From Qipengyuania gelatinilytica (GTDB lineage: Bacteria > Pseudomonadota > Alphaproteobacteria > Sphingomonadales > Sphingomonadaceae), in assembly GCF_019711315.1 (NCBI RefSeq), contig NZ_CP081294.1, forward strand, positions 2,728,001 through 2,792,000: DNA of 64,000 nt, written 5' to 3'. Every line of letters begins with the position of its first letter. Position 1 is the stretch's first letter. Under the pieces are notes generated by a model. The model saw only the letters and a list, made by a program, of their open reading frames with translations, made no database searches and had not been told where the DNA came from. Made by a program: the position numbers and the translations under genes. This document shows, piece by piece, positions 25,574-33,897 of the stretch.

Positions 25574-26896
25574 ATGAGTATCAATCAGTTCTTCCGAATG
25601 CTGTGGGCACGGCGCATCCTAATCGGGGTGACTACCGCTGCTGCAGTATTCATGGCGCTTTTCGTGTCCTGGGTGATGCCGCCACGTTACGAAGCGACTT
25701 CGCGCGTCATGCTGGATATTGTGAAGCCCGATCCGGTTACGGGCGAGGTCATCGCCTCACAGTGGGCGAGGGCTTATGTGAAGACACAGATCGAACTGAT
25801 CCGCGACTATCGGGTTGCAGGAAAGGCTGCTGATGAAGCAGGCTGGCTCGAATCTGCGGAGCTTGCAGAAGAATACCGCAAGAGCGGTGCCGCCGACGAT
25901 ATGGATTTCCGTCGGTGGCTCGCACAACGCATTATAGACAATACCGACGCACAGCTTGTCGCTGGCAGCAACATCCTTGAGATTACATACTCCAGCACAT
26001 CGCCGGAACCTGCTGCTAAGCTAGCCGATCTTGTCCGCGACGCCTACGTCGATCAGACACTATCCTTTCGCCGGGAAGCTGCGGCACGCAATGCTGAGTG
26101 GTTTGAAGAGCAGACCGACGAGATCCGGGAACAATTGACTGCCGCGCAGGAACGCAAGACTGCATTCGAACGCGAAAACGGAGTCATCCTTACCGATGAT
26201 CTGGTTGATACCGACACAGCCAGATTGCGCGCACTCGCCAGTTCCCCGCCGCCCATTGCTTCGCAAACCATCGCGGGCGGTGCCGTTGCTCCTTCCTCGG
26301 GACAACTCGCTCAAATCGACGCCGCAATAGCTGGCGCGTCCCGTACACTGGGACCCAATCATCCGGACCTTCAGCAGCTCCGCAACCAGCGTGCTGCGCT
26401 CCAAAGCGCGGTAGCCCGCGAAACTGCTGCTCAGCCTCGACTGGTGAACAGTGGCCCCTCGCTTGGTGCTCTCTATAGCGCGCAACAGGCAAAGGTTCTC
26501 GAGAACGCCGGTGCCGCTGGTGAAGCGCGTCGGCTGGCAACGGATGTCCTTGTGTTGCGGGACCAGTACCAAAAGACAGCTGCGAGAGCTGCGGAGCTTG
26601 AGCAGGAGGCCCAGTCTAATGAGAGCGGCCTCACCTTGCTGGGCGATGCGATCGCCCCGCAGACACGTTCCTTCCCTAGGTATCCCGCCATATTTTCCGT
26701 CGCATTGGCAGCAGGGTTTGCGCTCGCGATATTCTTGTCCCTCATGCTTGAATTTCTCTGGCGGAGGGTACGTGTCGTCGACGATCTGAAGCTTTTGGAT
26801 ACACCGATTCTTGGCGCGATGAGCGAGCCGACAAACAAAAACGCGCGGCAAATATTCGAATTGCCATGGCGCAAAAGAGAGGCAGTAGCCCAGTGA
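25574..26896 (+). CDS. Wzz-type polysaccharide co-polymerase (second copy)
   Basis: The 440-residue protein has an N-terminal membrane helix (about 14-34), a Wzz domain, a long helical periplasmic region with LGPNHPDLQQL, a C-terminal membrane helix (about 375-397) and a short cytoplasmic tail. It is paralogous to the protein at 13987-15255. It stands directly before the CpsD-like gene with overlapping ends, the classic order of a PCP-2a transporter component and its kinase. Two co-polymerases in one island may serve polymerisation and export separately. Confidence 0.9.
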   Translation: MSINQFFRMLWARRILIGVTTAAAVFMALFVSWVMPPRYEATSRVMLDIVKPDPVTGEVIASQWARAYVKTQIELIRDYRVAGKAADEAGWLESAELAEEYRKSGAADDMDFRRWLAQRIIDNTDAQLVAGSNILEITYSSTSPEPAAKLADLVRDAYVDQTLSFRREAAARNAEWFEEQTDEIREQLTAAQERKTAFERENGVILTDDLVDTDTARLRALASSPPPIASQTIAGGAVAPSSGQLAQIDAAIAGASRTLGPNHPDLQQLRNQRAALQSAVARETAAQPRLVNSGPSLGALYSAQQAKVLENAGAAGEARRLATDVLVLRDQYQKTAARAAELEQEAQSNESGLTLLGDAIAPQTRSFPRYPAIFSVALAAGFALAIFLSLMLEFLWRRVRVVDDLKLLDTPILGAMSEPTNKNARQIFELPWRKREAVAQ

Positions 26897-27615
26897 CTGA
26901 AGTTGGCCATCCGGTCTCGGATCAAGAAAAAGACATGGCACCCTCGATCCCAGAAAGCGGCGATGCCCAGGAAGGTCCTGCAAGCTTCGATCTTTCGGAC
27001 AAGCTTGTGCTGCTTTTCGACAGGGACTCGCTCGCAGCCGAAAGCGTTTCGCTGCTGGTTTCCGAGATTCTTGCCAAGCACGTGCAGGCTGCCCGCCGTG
27101 GATTGGCGTTCTGCGCCCCATCGAGCGACACTGGATGCAGTTTCCTTGCTGCCAATGTTGCCGCCGCGATGGCGCTTGGCGGTGTCCGTACCTTGGTGAT
27201 CGACGCGAATTTCCGCGATCCGCAGATACAGACATATTTCCGGCCTGAACGCGAAGTTCCGGGGCTTCTTCATGTCCTGGAGGGAACCGCTCAACTTTCG
27301 GATGCCATCCAGACCAACGTCATTCCGAACCTCTCCGTACTTTTCGCCGGAGAAACCAGCCGCGAGGCCGGTCTGCTTTCCTCGGAACCGGCAAAGGCCT
27401 TGTTTGCAGAGTGTTTGCGCAATTACGATCTGACGATCGTCGACACTGCGCCTTCGAGCCAGAGTGCCGATACGATCCGCGTTGCGAACATGGTCCGCTA
27501 TGCGCTTGTACTGGCACGCAAGAACAAGTCCTATCTGGATGATCTGCGCAAACTGATCGCGGACATTCAGCAGAACCGCGGCGAGGTGCTCGGTACCTAT
27601 CTCAATGACTACTGA
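26893..27615 (+). CDS. CpsD/CapB-family tyrosine-kinase homologue with degenerate P-loop
   Basis: About 240 residues of the BY-kinase/ParA-like fold. Walker A' is present as TLVIDANFRDP and Walker B as LTIVDTAPSS, but Walker A reads APSSDTGCS where active kinases have a PGEGKS/T-type loop. The lysine codon is replaced by TGC (27136-27138) and the leading glycine is also lost. The C-terminus has one tyrosine, not a tyrosine cluster. The protein is therefore probably not an active kinase; it may be a structural or regulatory partner of Wzz, with which it overlaps by four bases (GTGA at 26893). An upstream ATG at 26866 would add nine residues. Exosortase V overlaps its end by eleven bases. Confidence 0.82.
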   Translation: MTEVGHPVSDQEKDMAPSIPESGDAQEGPASFDLSDKLVLLFDRDSLAAESVSLLVSEILAKHVQAARRGLAFCAPSSDTGCSFLAANVAAAMALGGVRTLVIDANFRDPQIQTYFRPEREVPGLLHVLEGTAQLSDAIQTNVIPNLSVLFAGETSREAGLLSSEPAKALFAECLRNYDLTIVDTAPSSQSADTIRVANMVRYALVLARKNKSYLDDLRKLIADIQQNRGEVLGTYLNDY

Positions 27616-28513
27616 CGTAGCAGCCGATTCAATCCTGGACGATAACCGCTTCCAGAAGGAGACACTGGGCGCCCTTCGCAAAAGCTGGTTGCTAGCTCTC
27701 GTTTGTGCTGCGTTTGCGGCACCAACCATTGTCCGGCTGGCTCAGCAATCCTGGACCCTCGAAATCGGTGCCCATGGCCCCATCGTGCTCCTGACCGGGC
27801 TGTGGTTGTTGTCGCGCTGTGATTGGACTTCGTCTCACGAGGGGCCGACCGGAAGGATGGTCGACCATATTCTCGGTTCGCTGGGGATCATCATATCGCT
27901 TGCCGTCTATGTGTTCGGACGCGCGTATGATTTCCTCGCCCTCGAAGCTGCGGGAGTTTTTGGCGCAATCCTCGGCTTGCTCATGGTCGTGCTGGGATAC
28001 CGGGTCCTGATCCGGAATGCATTCCCGCTGCTTTATATGGCGTTTCTTGTGCCGCCCCCCGGCTGGGTTATCGATTATGTCACCGGTCCACTGCAGCACC
28101 TGATCTCCTACGCTGCTACCGAGATCCTGCGCTTCTTCGACTACCCCGTGATGAGAAGCGGGGTCGCGATCGAAGTCGCCCAGTACCGCATGCTTGTCGA
28201 GGAAGCCTGTTCGGGAATGAACTCGATCCTGGGCCTGATCGCGGTGACGCTATTCTACATCTACATCCTGCACCGCGCGACTTGGCGATATGCACTGGTG
28301 CTTGGAATGCTGATCCTGCCGATCGCGATTTTCGTCAACTTTATCCGCGTGATGGTTCTGATCTTGGTGACCTATCACTTCGGCGACGCCATCGCACAAG
28401 GAGTGTTCCACAATACCGCGGGCATGGTGCTGTTCGCATTGGCGCTATTGATAACCTTCATGGTCGATGCTGCGCTTCGCAGAGTTTGGGTTGGGGGCAA
28501 GAATGCAGATTGA
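27605..28513 (+). CDS. xrtV: Exosortase V
   Basis: The 302-residue protein has about eight membrane helices and the exosortase catalytic triad in its usual frame: Cys202 in VEEACSGMNS, Arg248 in FVNFIRVMV, His269 in VFHNTAGM. Exosortases cleave PEP-CTERM proteins at the inner membrane and are thought to pass them on during export. The V type is assigned from overall similarity and from the V-specific accessory protein at 1684-1923. The two PEPxxWA-CTERM proteins at 3058-3651 and 4998-5621 are likely substrates. It overlaps the CpsD-like gene (11 bases) and is overlapped by epsI (11 bases). Confidence 0.92.
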   Translation: MTTDVAADSILDDNRFQKETLGALRKSWLLALVCAAFAAPTIVRLAQQSWTLEIGAHGPIVLLTGLWLLSRCDWTSSHEGPTGRMVDHILGSLGIIISLAVYVFGRAYDFLALEAAGVFGAILGLLMVVLGYRVLIRNAFPLLYMAFLVPPPGWVIDYVTGPLQHLISYAATEILRFFDYPVMRSGVAIEVAQYRMLVEEACSGMNSILGLIAVTLFYIYILHRATWRYALVLGMLILPIAIFVNFIRVMVLILVTYHFGDAIAQGVFHNTAGMVLFALALLITFMVDAALRRVWVGGKNAD

Positions 28514-29171
28514 TCGCCGCAGCCTCCTTGCTGGCGCTGCATTCGCAACAGCTTTCGGACTTGCCGAATACCTGCGTCCGAAACAGGTCATGCAGATGGC
28601 CGGGGACAGGGAATTGGCGGACCTGGTGCCGGAAGCTTTCGGCTCATGGGCCTCGGAACATGACCCGACGCTAATCGTGCCACCGACGGAAGGTGGACTG
28701 ACTGATCGACTCTACGACCAGCTTCTCATGCGGCGTTATCGCAATGAATCCTCGCGCGAGGAGATCTTCCTGCTGATTGCCTATGGAGGCAGCCAGACCG
28801 ACGACCTCCAGATCCATCGTCCGGAGAGCTGCTACCCGGCGGTCGGTATGCGAATCCTAGACCGGGAACTGAAAACCATCGAGATCGCGGACCGCGAAAT
28901 CCCTTGCGTGTCGCTCCTCGCTCATGCGCCTGGTCGATATGAGAGAATTCTCTATTGGAGCCGGATTGGCGACCGCTTCCCTACTTCCGCTTCAGCGCAA
29001 AGAGATGACAAGCTCCAGTTCGCATTCAGGGGCATCATCCCTGATGGTGCGCTCATTCGTGCATCGAGTGTGTCTAATAGCCCAGACCAGGACAGCGACA
29101 GACTGTCTTCCTTTTTGAGCGATCTGGGAAATAGCCTTGATGGGGAAGCTGCGCGCGTCCTACTCGCCTAG
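28503..29171 (+). CDS. epsI: EpsI-family exosortase-associated protein
   Basis: This 222-residue protein opens with a twin-arginine-like signal (MQIDRRSLLAGAAFATAFG) and continues with an EpsI domain, including HRPESCYPAVGMRIL. EpsI is a periplasmic partner of exosortases in polysaccharide-linked systems. It is often fused to the exosortase elsewhere, but here it is a separate overlapping gene. The ATG at 28503 has GGGGGC upstream and lies inside the xrtV end. The RR pair makes Tat export possible, although Sec export cannot be excluded. Confidence 0.87.
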   Translation: MQIDRRSLLAGAAFATAFGLAEYLRPKQVMQMAGDRELADLVPEAFGSWASEHDPTLIVPPTEGGLTDRLYDQLLMRRYRNESSREEIFLLIAYGGSQTDDLQIHRPESCYPAVGMRILDRELKTIEIADREIPCVSLLAHAPGRYERILYWSRIGDRFPTSASAQRDDKLQFAFRGIIPDGALIRASSVSNSPDQDSDRLSSFLSDLGNSLDGEAARVLLA

Positions 29172-29208
29172 CAATAGTACGACAGGACAGTGCCTCCCGC
29201 CATTCAAG

Positions 29209-30315
29209 TCAGGGAGAAACCGGTTCGGACCGCTTCGAGCCGGTCCGCGAGTTCCCAAGCGTCATCGGGCGTCCTCCATTGAGGATTTTCTGCAGGCTGA
29301 CATATGGCTGCACAACTTTTGCGATAAGAAAACATGCAATCAGCCCGAGGATCGGCTGGATCATGAAGTATATCGGAAAGAGTGGTTCACCAAGCTCTCC
29401 GAATATCGGTTGGAGCGGCACGGCCAGCACCCTGAACAAAGGGAAATGCACGCAAAACAGGAAAAATGCGATGGGTGAAATCTTGGTGAGGTTTTGCCCC
29501 AAACTGGTGCCTGCTATCCGGTAGCACAGCGCCCACATGATACCTGCGATGGCGACCCGGTCTGCAACAAGTACCAAGCGGGAGGTCGCTGCAGGCTCGG
29601 TTGTCGCTAGCGACCAGAATTCGTAGCTGAGCGAAGTGACAGCCCAGATCGCGCAGAGTGCGACTGTCTTCGAATTGATCTTGGATATCTCGACCGAGCG
29701 CAGCCATAGGCCCAAAGTGAAGAATGCCAAGATCATGGTCCGTTGCAGTACCGGCGTGGTCGGCACGATGATCGTGAAAGCAAATGCTAACAGGACCGCA
29801 AACGGTCCCCACTTGTCGACAATCCAGCGAAGCAGCGGGAAGATCGCAAAAGTCAGAAACAAGTCACGAAGGAAGCCGAGCGGGATATTTGCTGGCTTTC
29901 CACCGATGCCCGACAACGCAGTAAACCAGTCCCTCAACGTGCGCGGCAGGTCTTCGCGGCCTCCAGCCAATTCGTGGGCAACCATCAGCAAGAGCATTAC
30001 GGCGTTCCAGAGGATGAGCGGAACAACCAGTCTGCCGACCTTGCCTCGCAACATCTCGGGATAGGCTTTGGTGGTCGAGTAGGCGAGCCATCCCGACAAA
30101 ACCGTCAGGAGCGGAACAGACGCCTGCCCCAATGTAGTAGCGAAAACCCGGAAAAGTACGTCATCGGCCGAGAATTGACCGGTCACCGGAAAGCCGCTCG
30201 AACCGGACACTACGTGAACATACATCACGAAGAAGATGCAAGTGATCCTTGCAATCTCAATGGCTTGGGAAGTTCGCTCAGCTGTTCGCACACGCCTCGA
30301 TAGGCATGGGGACAA
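29209..30315 (-). CDS. Acyltransferase-3 family membrane protein (OafA/ExoZ-like)
   Basis: The 368-residue protein has about ten hydrophobic helices. The N-terminal part carries EIARITCIFFVMYVHV, where the family's catalytic histidine lies. These enzymes move acetyl or other acyl groups across the inner membrane onto exported sugars. It converges with epsI and is divergent from the AMP-ligase fusion. The start is uncertain: a TTG at 30315 or a GTG at 30291, both with weak ribosome binding sites. The acyl group and target are unknown. Confidence 0.85.
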   Translation of the reverse strand: MSPCLSRRVRTAERTSQAIEIARITCIFFVMYVHVVSGSSGFPVTGQFSADDVLFRVFATTLGQASVPLLTVLSGWLAYSTTKAYPEMLRGKVGRLVVPLILWNAVMLLLMVAHELAGGREDLPRTLRDWFTALSGIGGKPANIPLGFLRDLFLTFAIFPLLRWIVDKWGPFAVLLAFAFTIIVPTTPVLQRTMILAFFTLGLWLRSVEISKINSKTVALCAIWAVTSLSYEFWSLATTEPAATSRLVLVADRVAIAGIMWALCYRIAGTSLGQNLTKISPIAFFLFCVHFPLFRVLAVPLQPIFGELGEPLFPIYFMIQPILGLIACFLIAKVVQPYVSLQKILNGGRPMTLGNSRTGSKRSEPVSP

Positions 30316-30645
30316 TAGCCCGCAACATCGTTTTTCCGCCGGACGACATCAGAACCGAATACTGTCCTGTTTCAGGACGCTGTTGTCAGCGCACTCTTCG
30401 GACCTTTTCCGGCTTAGCCAAGATTTACGCAAAGTCCGATTGCCGATGGTAACGCTCTCAGCAGCTTGGATGCTGAGAGGTTAAGTTCAGTCAAGAACAG
30501 ATTACATCGATGGTTTCATATTGGAACTGCTCAAATTTGTGATTGACGCGAGTGTGGTGGCACCGAAGAACTTTGTTTCGCATCGACTGCTTTATTTGGC
30601 GAAGCTTGCAGTCGATACTGGCGGGACATTCAATCTAGGCTTGGC
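30316..30645. other. Divergent intergenic region
   Basis: These 330 bases lie between the leftward acyltransferase and the rightward AMP-ligase fusion. No coding frame with a plausible start and ribosome binding site was seen. The region is AT-richer than its neighbours (around 30480-30600) and should contain both promoters, but I could not assign the elements. Confidence 0.5.
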
Positions 30646-33261
30646 ATGTTTTGGCAACTTAAGGGAGCGCACCCGGACGCGATCGCGTTGATCGCCCAAG
30701 ACGGGAGCTGCGTCACATATGCAGAACTCTCCGCCAGGGCGGATGACTGGTCGGATCGACTGCGATCGACCGCAGGAACGCGATCTGCCATCGTTGCGGT
30801 CGAAATCGAACCCACACCGGAGTCCATCGGCGCTTATCTAGGTGCACTTCGCGCGGGCATTCCAGTTCTACTTCTCGAGCCATCACGCGAAACTGAAGAA
30901 TCTCGGATTGCAGAGTTCTGGCAACCGGAAATCATCGTGAGAGCAGGGGAAATCGTTGCGTCTCCCAAGCTTGACCGTGACAAGAAGGATGAGGGCGCAA
31001 TTCATCCCGAACTTAGCCTCTTGCTGTCGACTTCAGGCACTACCGGCGATCCGAAGCTGGTGCGCCTGTCAGCCGGGAACATCGCTTCCAATGCAGAAGC
31101 GATCGTCGAATACCTCGGAATAACCGGTTGCGATCGTGCGATAACCTCCCTGCCACTGTTCTATTCCTACGGCTTGTCGGTGTTGAACTCGTACCTCCAG
31201 GTCGGCGCTACGATCGTCCTGACTGATCGAAAAATTCTTGATCCTGAGTTCTGGTCGCTTTGCGAGAGCAGGGGGGTGACCAGTCTGGCGCTCGTCCCGC
31301 ATCAGGTGGAATTGCTTGCTGCCGGGAATCTCGATCGGCTGGCATTGTCCTCGCTTCGATACGTTACCCAGGCGGGCGGAAAACTTTCGTCGGAAAGCGC
31401 TACGACCATGTGGGAGGTCGGCCAATGCCATGGGTGGGACCTCTTCATCATGTATGGACAGACCGAGGCCTCGCCCCGGATGTCCTACGTCCCGCCTCGA
31501 ATGCTTCCCGAGGCTAGCGACACGATCGGGATCCCCATTCCGGGCGGCAAGATCGATCTCATCGGACCTGGCGGCAAGGCGATCACCGAGCCCAATGTGG
31601 CTGGCGAACTGGTTTACCGCGGACCCAATGTCATGATGGGCTATGCCGAGCGTCGCGAGGACCTTGCTAGGGACAAGGAGGTCTCCGCCCTTGATACCGG
31701 CGACATTGCGGAACTGACTGAGGACGGGCTTTTCCGCATCGTCGGCCGCAAGAAGAGATTTGCGAAACTGTTCGGACTTCGCATCAGCCTTGATCGCACC
31801 GAGGAAATACTTCGCCAAAAGGGCATCCCCGCCTTCGTGATCGCGGTCGATGAGTCGCTGGTAGTCCTGCATCGCGAAGCTCAGGACGGGCCCAAGGCTC
31901 GACATGAGATTGAAGGTGCGTACGGGCTGCCCACTGAGTCGGTGCTCTCGGCCCACATTGATGAAGTTCCCCTCGCGCCATCCGGCAAGCCCGACATGCG
32001 TGCAATGGCCGCGATCGCGGAGCAGGTAGTCCGCGAGAAGGAAGTTACCGCCGTGGGCGATCAATCGATCCGCACGGCGCTTGCCAGGGCGACGAAACAG
32101 AGCGCCGTCGAGCCGGGTGACAGTTTCAATTCACTTGGCGGGGATTCACTCAGTTACATCCAGATGCAGCTCACGCTCGAAGAAAATCTGTCATCAGTAC
32201 CGGATGACTGGGCGAACATGACGCTCGAGCAGTTGGAAGCCTTGGCGACGGAACAGTCAGGCGGCTCTGGCCAGCTTACCTCCGTGCCATTCGACATCGT
32301 CCTGCGAATTCTGGCCATCACTCTGGTCGTCGCCCAGCATGCATCGAACCTGCCACTCTATGGCGGCGTCTGGATGCTTATTGCCCTCATGGGCGCCTCG
32401 GCCGAGCGATTCCAGAAAAAGCATATGGTGGAAGGCAAGCCTCTGCTTCTGGCCTGGCGCATGCTCTACCCAATCATCCCTGCCTATTTCCTGCTGCTGT
32501 TGCTTTACTCGCAGATGCGATCGGAGGTGCCGCTCGAGTACCTGTTCTTGGTCGGCAACTATTATGTTTTCTCAAAGGGAAGCCTCCTCACAGCGTACTG
32601 GTTCGTAAGCTTCTATGCCCAGGTCGTTTTCCTGCTCGCACTTATCGCGGCGATACCGAAGCTGCGGTCCGTTTTCGCGAAATCACCTTTCATAGCGAAC
32701 GCCACGATGGCCTTTTTCCTCATCGTCGGCATCGCCATTTTCGATCTCCTGAGCGGCTTGCGGAATGGTCCTTATATCGTCTGGCCGGTCAAATTCATCG
32801 CATCGCACGGCTTCTTCCAATGCCTCCCCATCTTCCTGATCGGCTGGTGCCTCAGTGCAGCGAGCAGCAATCGGTCCGCAACTGTCGCCCTCCTGCTGGC
32901 GGCTGCGTATATTGTCTATTTCTACTTGGTGGTCGGAGGGCTCTTGAAGATTGCCCTGCTGGCCATGACGTTCGTCGCGATATGGCACCCGCTAAAGCTC
33001 CGATTGCCATTTGCGTGGTATCGCAACGCAGCGACCTTGGCCTCGGCAACGCTCTTCGTTTATCTGCTCCACCCTGTAGTGGTCTACATCACGAATGGTC
33101 TGCAGTTTTCGGAAATAAGTCGCGTAGCAATAGCAATTGCAGTGTCATTCTTCGTCGCCGTCGTCGCACAGAAGATTTTTGCGGCGGTCGAGTCTGGAGT
33201 GGTTGGCTCCCGCTGGTACGCAAAGTCGTCAGCTAAAGCGGACGGAAGAAAATTCGTATGA
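30646..33261 (+). CDS. AMP-dependent ligase / carrier / membrane acyltransferase fusion
   Basis: This 871-residue protein joins three modules. Residues about 1-465 are an AMP-forming ligase (P-loop LLLSTSGTTGDPKLV at 125-139, YGQTEAS, and DTGD around 350). Residues about 470-540 are a carrier domain with DSFNSLGGDSLSYIQ, where Ser501 would bear phosphopantetheine. Residues about 545-850 form about ten membrane helices like an acyltransferase-3 domain. The simplest reading is that an acid is adenylated, loaded onto the carrier, and transferred by the membrane module to a substrate across the membrane, in analogy to the Dlt system but in a single chain. The substrate is not readable. No PPTase is nearby. 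Confidence 0.85.
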   Translation: MFWQLKGAHPDAIALIAQDGSCVTYAELSARADDWSDRLRSTAGTRSAIVAVEIEPTPESIGAYLGALRAGIPVLLLEPSRETEESRIAEFWQPEIIVRAGEIVASPKLDRDKKDEGAIHPELSLLLSTSGTTGDPKLVRLSAGNIASNAEAIVEYLGITGCDRAITSLPLFYSYGLSVLNSYLQVGATIVLTDRKILDPEFWSLCESRGVTSLALVPHQVELLAAGNLDRLALSSLRYVTQAGGKLSSESATTMWEVGQCHGWDLFIMYGQTEASPRMSYVPPRMLPEASDTIGIPIPGGKIDLIGPGGKAITEPNVAGELVYRGPNVMMGYAERREDLARDKEVSALDTGDIAELTEDGLFRIVGRKKRFAKLFGLRISLDRTEEILRQKGIPAFVIAVDESLVVLHREAQDGPKARHEIEGAYGLPTESVLSAHIDEVPLAPSGKPDMRAMAAIAEQVVREKEVTAVGDQSIRTALARATKQSAVEPGDSFNSLGGDSLSYIQMQLTLEENLSSVPDDWANMTLEQLEALATEQSGGSGQLTSVPFDIVLRILAITLVVAQHASNLPLYGGVWMLIALMGASAERFQKKHMVEGKPLLLAWRMLYPIIPAYFLLLLLYSQMRSEVPLEYLFLVGNYYVFSKGSLLTAYWFVSFYAQVVFLLALIAAIPKLRSVFAKSPFIANATMAFFLIVGIAIFDLLSGLRNGPYIVWPVKFIASHGFFQCLPIFLIGWCLSAASSNRSATVALLLAAAYIVYFYLVVGGLLKIALLAMTFVAIWHPLKLRLPFAWYRNAATLASATLFVYLLHPVVVYITNGLQFSEISRVAIAIAVSFFVAVVAQKIFAAVESGVVGSRWYAKSSAKADGRKFV

Positions 33262-33726
33262 AAGCCAAAGTCCGTCGTTCGGCATTGTGTTTCGTTTCAA
33301 GACAGCCGCTAGCTTTGCCCTTCGCATTGACGAACATCGCGCTATCCCAGCGTCGAGCCGGTGCTGCAACATTTCGCTATGTCAACGTTGAGAGCAGTAT
33401 CGGCTCACCCATCTCTTGACCAGTCATGATTTCCCGCTGGGTTCCGCTTGCGATTACACTCGAACGAGGCAGGTGGAAGATGATCCGGATCTCATGTGCG
33501 GATCCATCAAGAATGCAGCCGTGAACATGCGATTTGGGCCTCCCGAAAATTCGGGCAAAAGCGGGCGCCGCTCTCCGCCTTTTCAAGGGCACCCAGCGTG
33601 AGCTCGTTGCAAGTACGACCTGCCGCCATTCAGCCTGCCGAGAGAATACAAGGCGCCCAACCTCACCATGCTGGCAAGATGTCGAAAATTCTGCGTTTTG
33701 TTGGTTTGGGTTGCTGCCTGGAAAAA
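33262..33726. other. Gene-poor spacer between the polysaccharide island and tRNA-Asn
   Basis: I see no well-supported gene in these 465 bases. A 53-codon frame opening at ATG 33258 (overlapping the preceding stop as ATGA) and ending at 33419 is possible but matches nothing I know. A small inverted repeat CCCGAAAATTCGGG lies at 33542-33555. The spacer marks the boundary between the accessory island and the housekeeping genes. Confidence 0.5.
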
Positions 33727-33801
33727 TGGCTCCCCGAGTTGGATTCGAACCAACGACCAAGTGATTAACAGTCACCTACTCTACCGCTGAGCTATCGGGG
33801 A
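33727..33801 (-). tRNA. tRNA-Asn (anticodon GTT)
   Basis: Read on the minus strand, 75 bases fold into a standard cloverleaf: acceptor stem TCCCCGA with TCGGGGA, a D-arm, anticodon loop with GTT, T-arm containing GGTTCGAATCC, and an encoded CCA end. A T-run just after the 3' end may terminate transcription. Confidence 0.97.
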
Positions 33802-33822
33802 GCAACCCGAAGGCAGGCCGCG

Positions 33823-33851
33823 CGTATATGGACGTGATTTGGGTTTTGCAA
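33823..33851 (-). promoter_or_regulatory. Promoter of tRNA-Asn
   Basis: On the minus strand, TTGCAA (33846-33851) and TATACG (33823-33828) are separated by exactly 17 bases, with the -10 about 22 bases upstream of the tRNA. The -35 region is part of a 14-base sequence (33848-33861) found identically upstream of tRNA-Pro. Confidence 0.7.
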
Positions 33852-33897
33852 GCGGGCTTTTGGAAAAATTTGGGTGGTCGCGGCAACAGCGTTGCAA

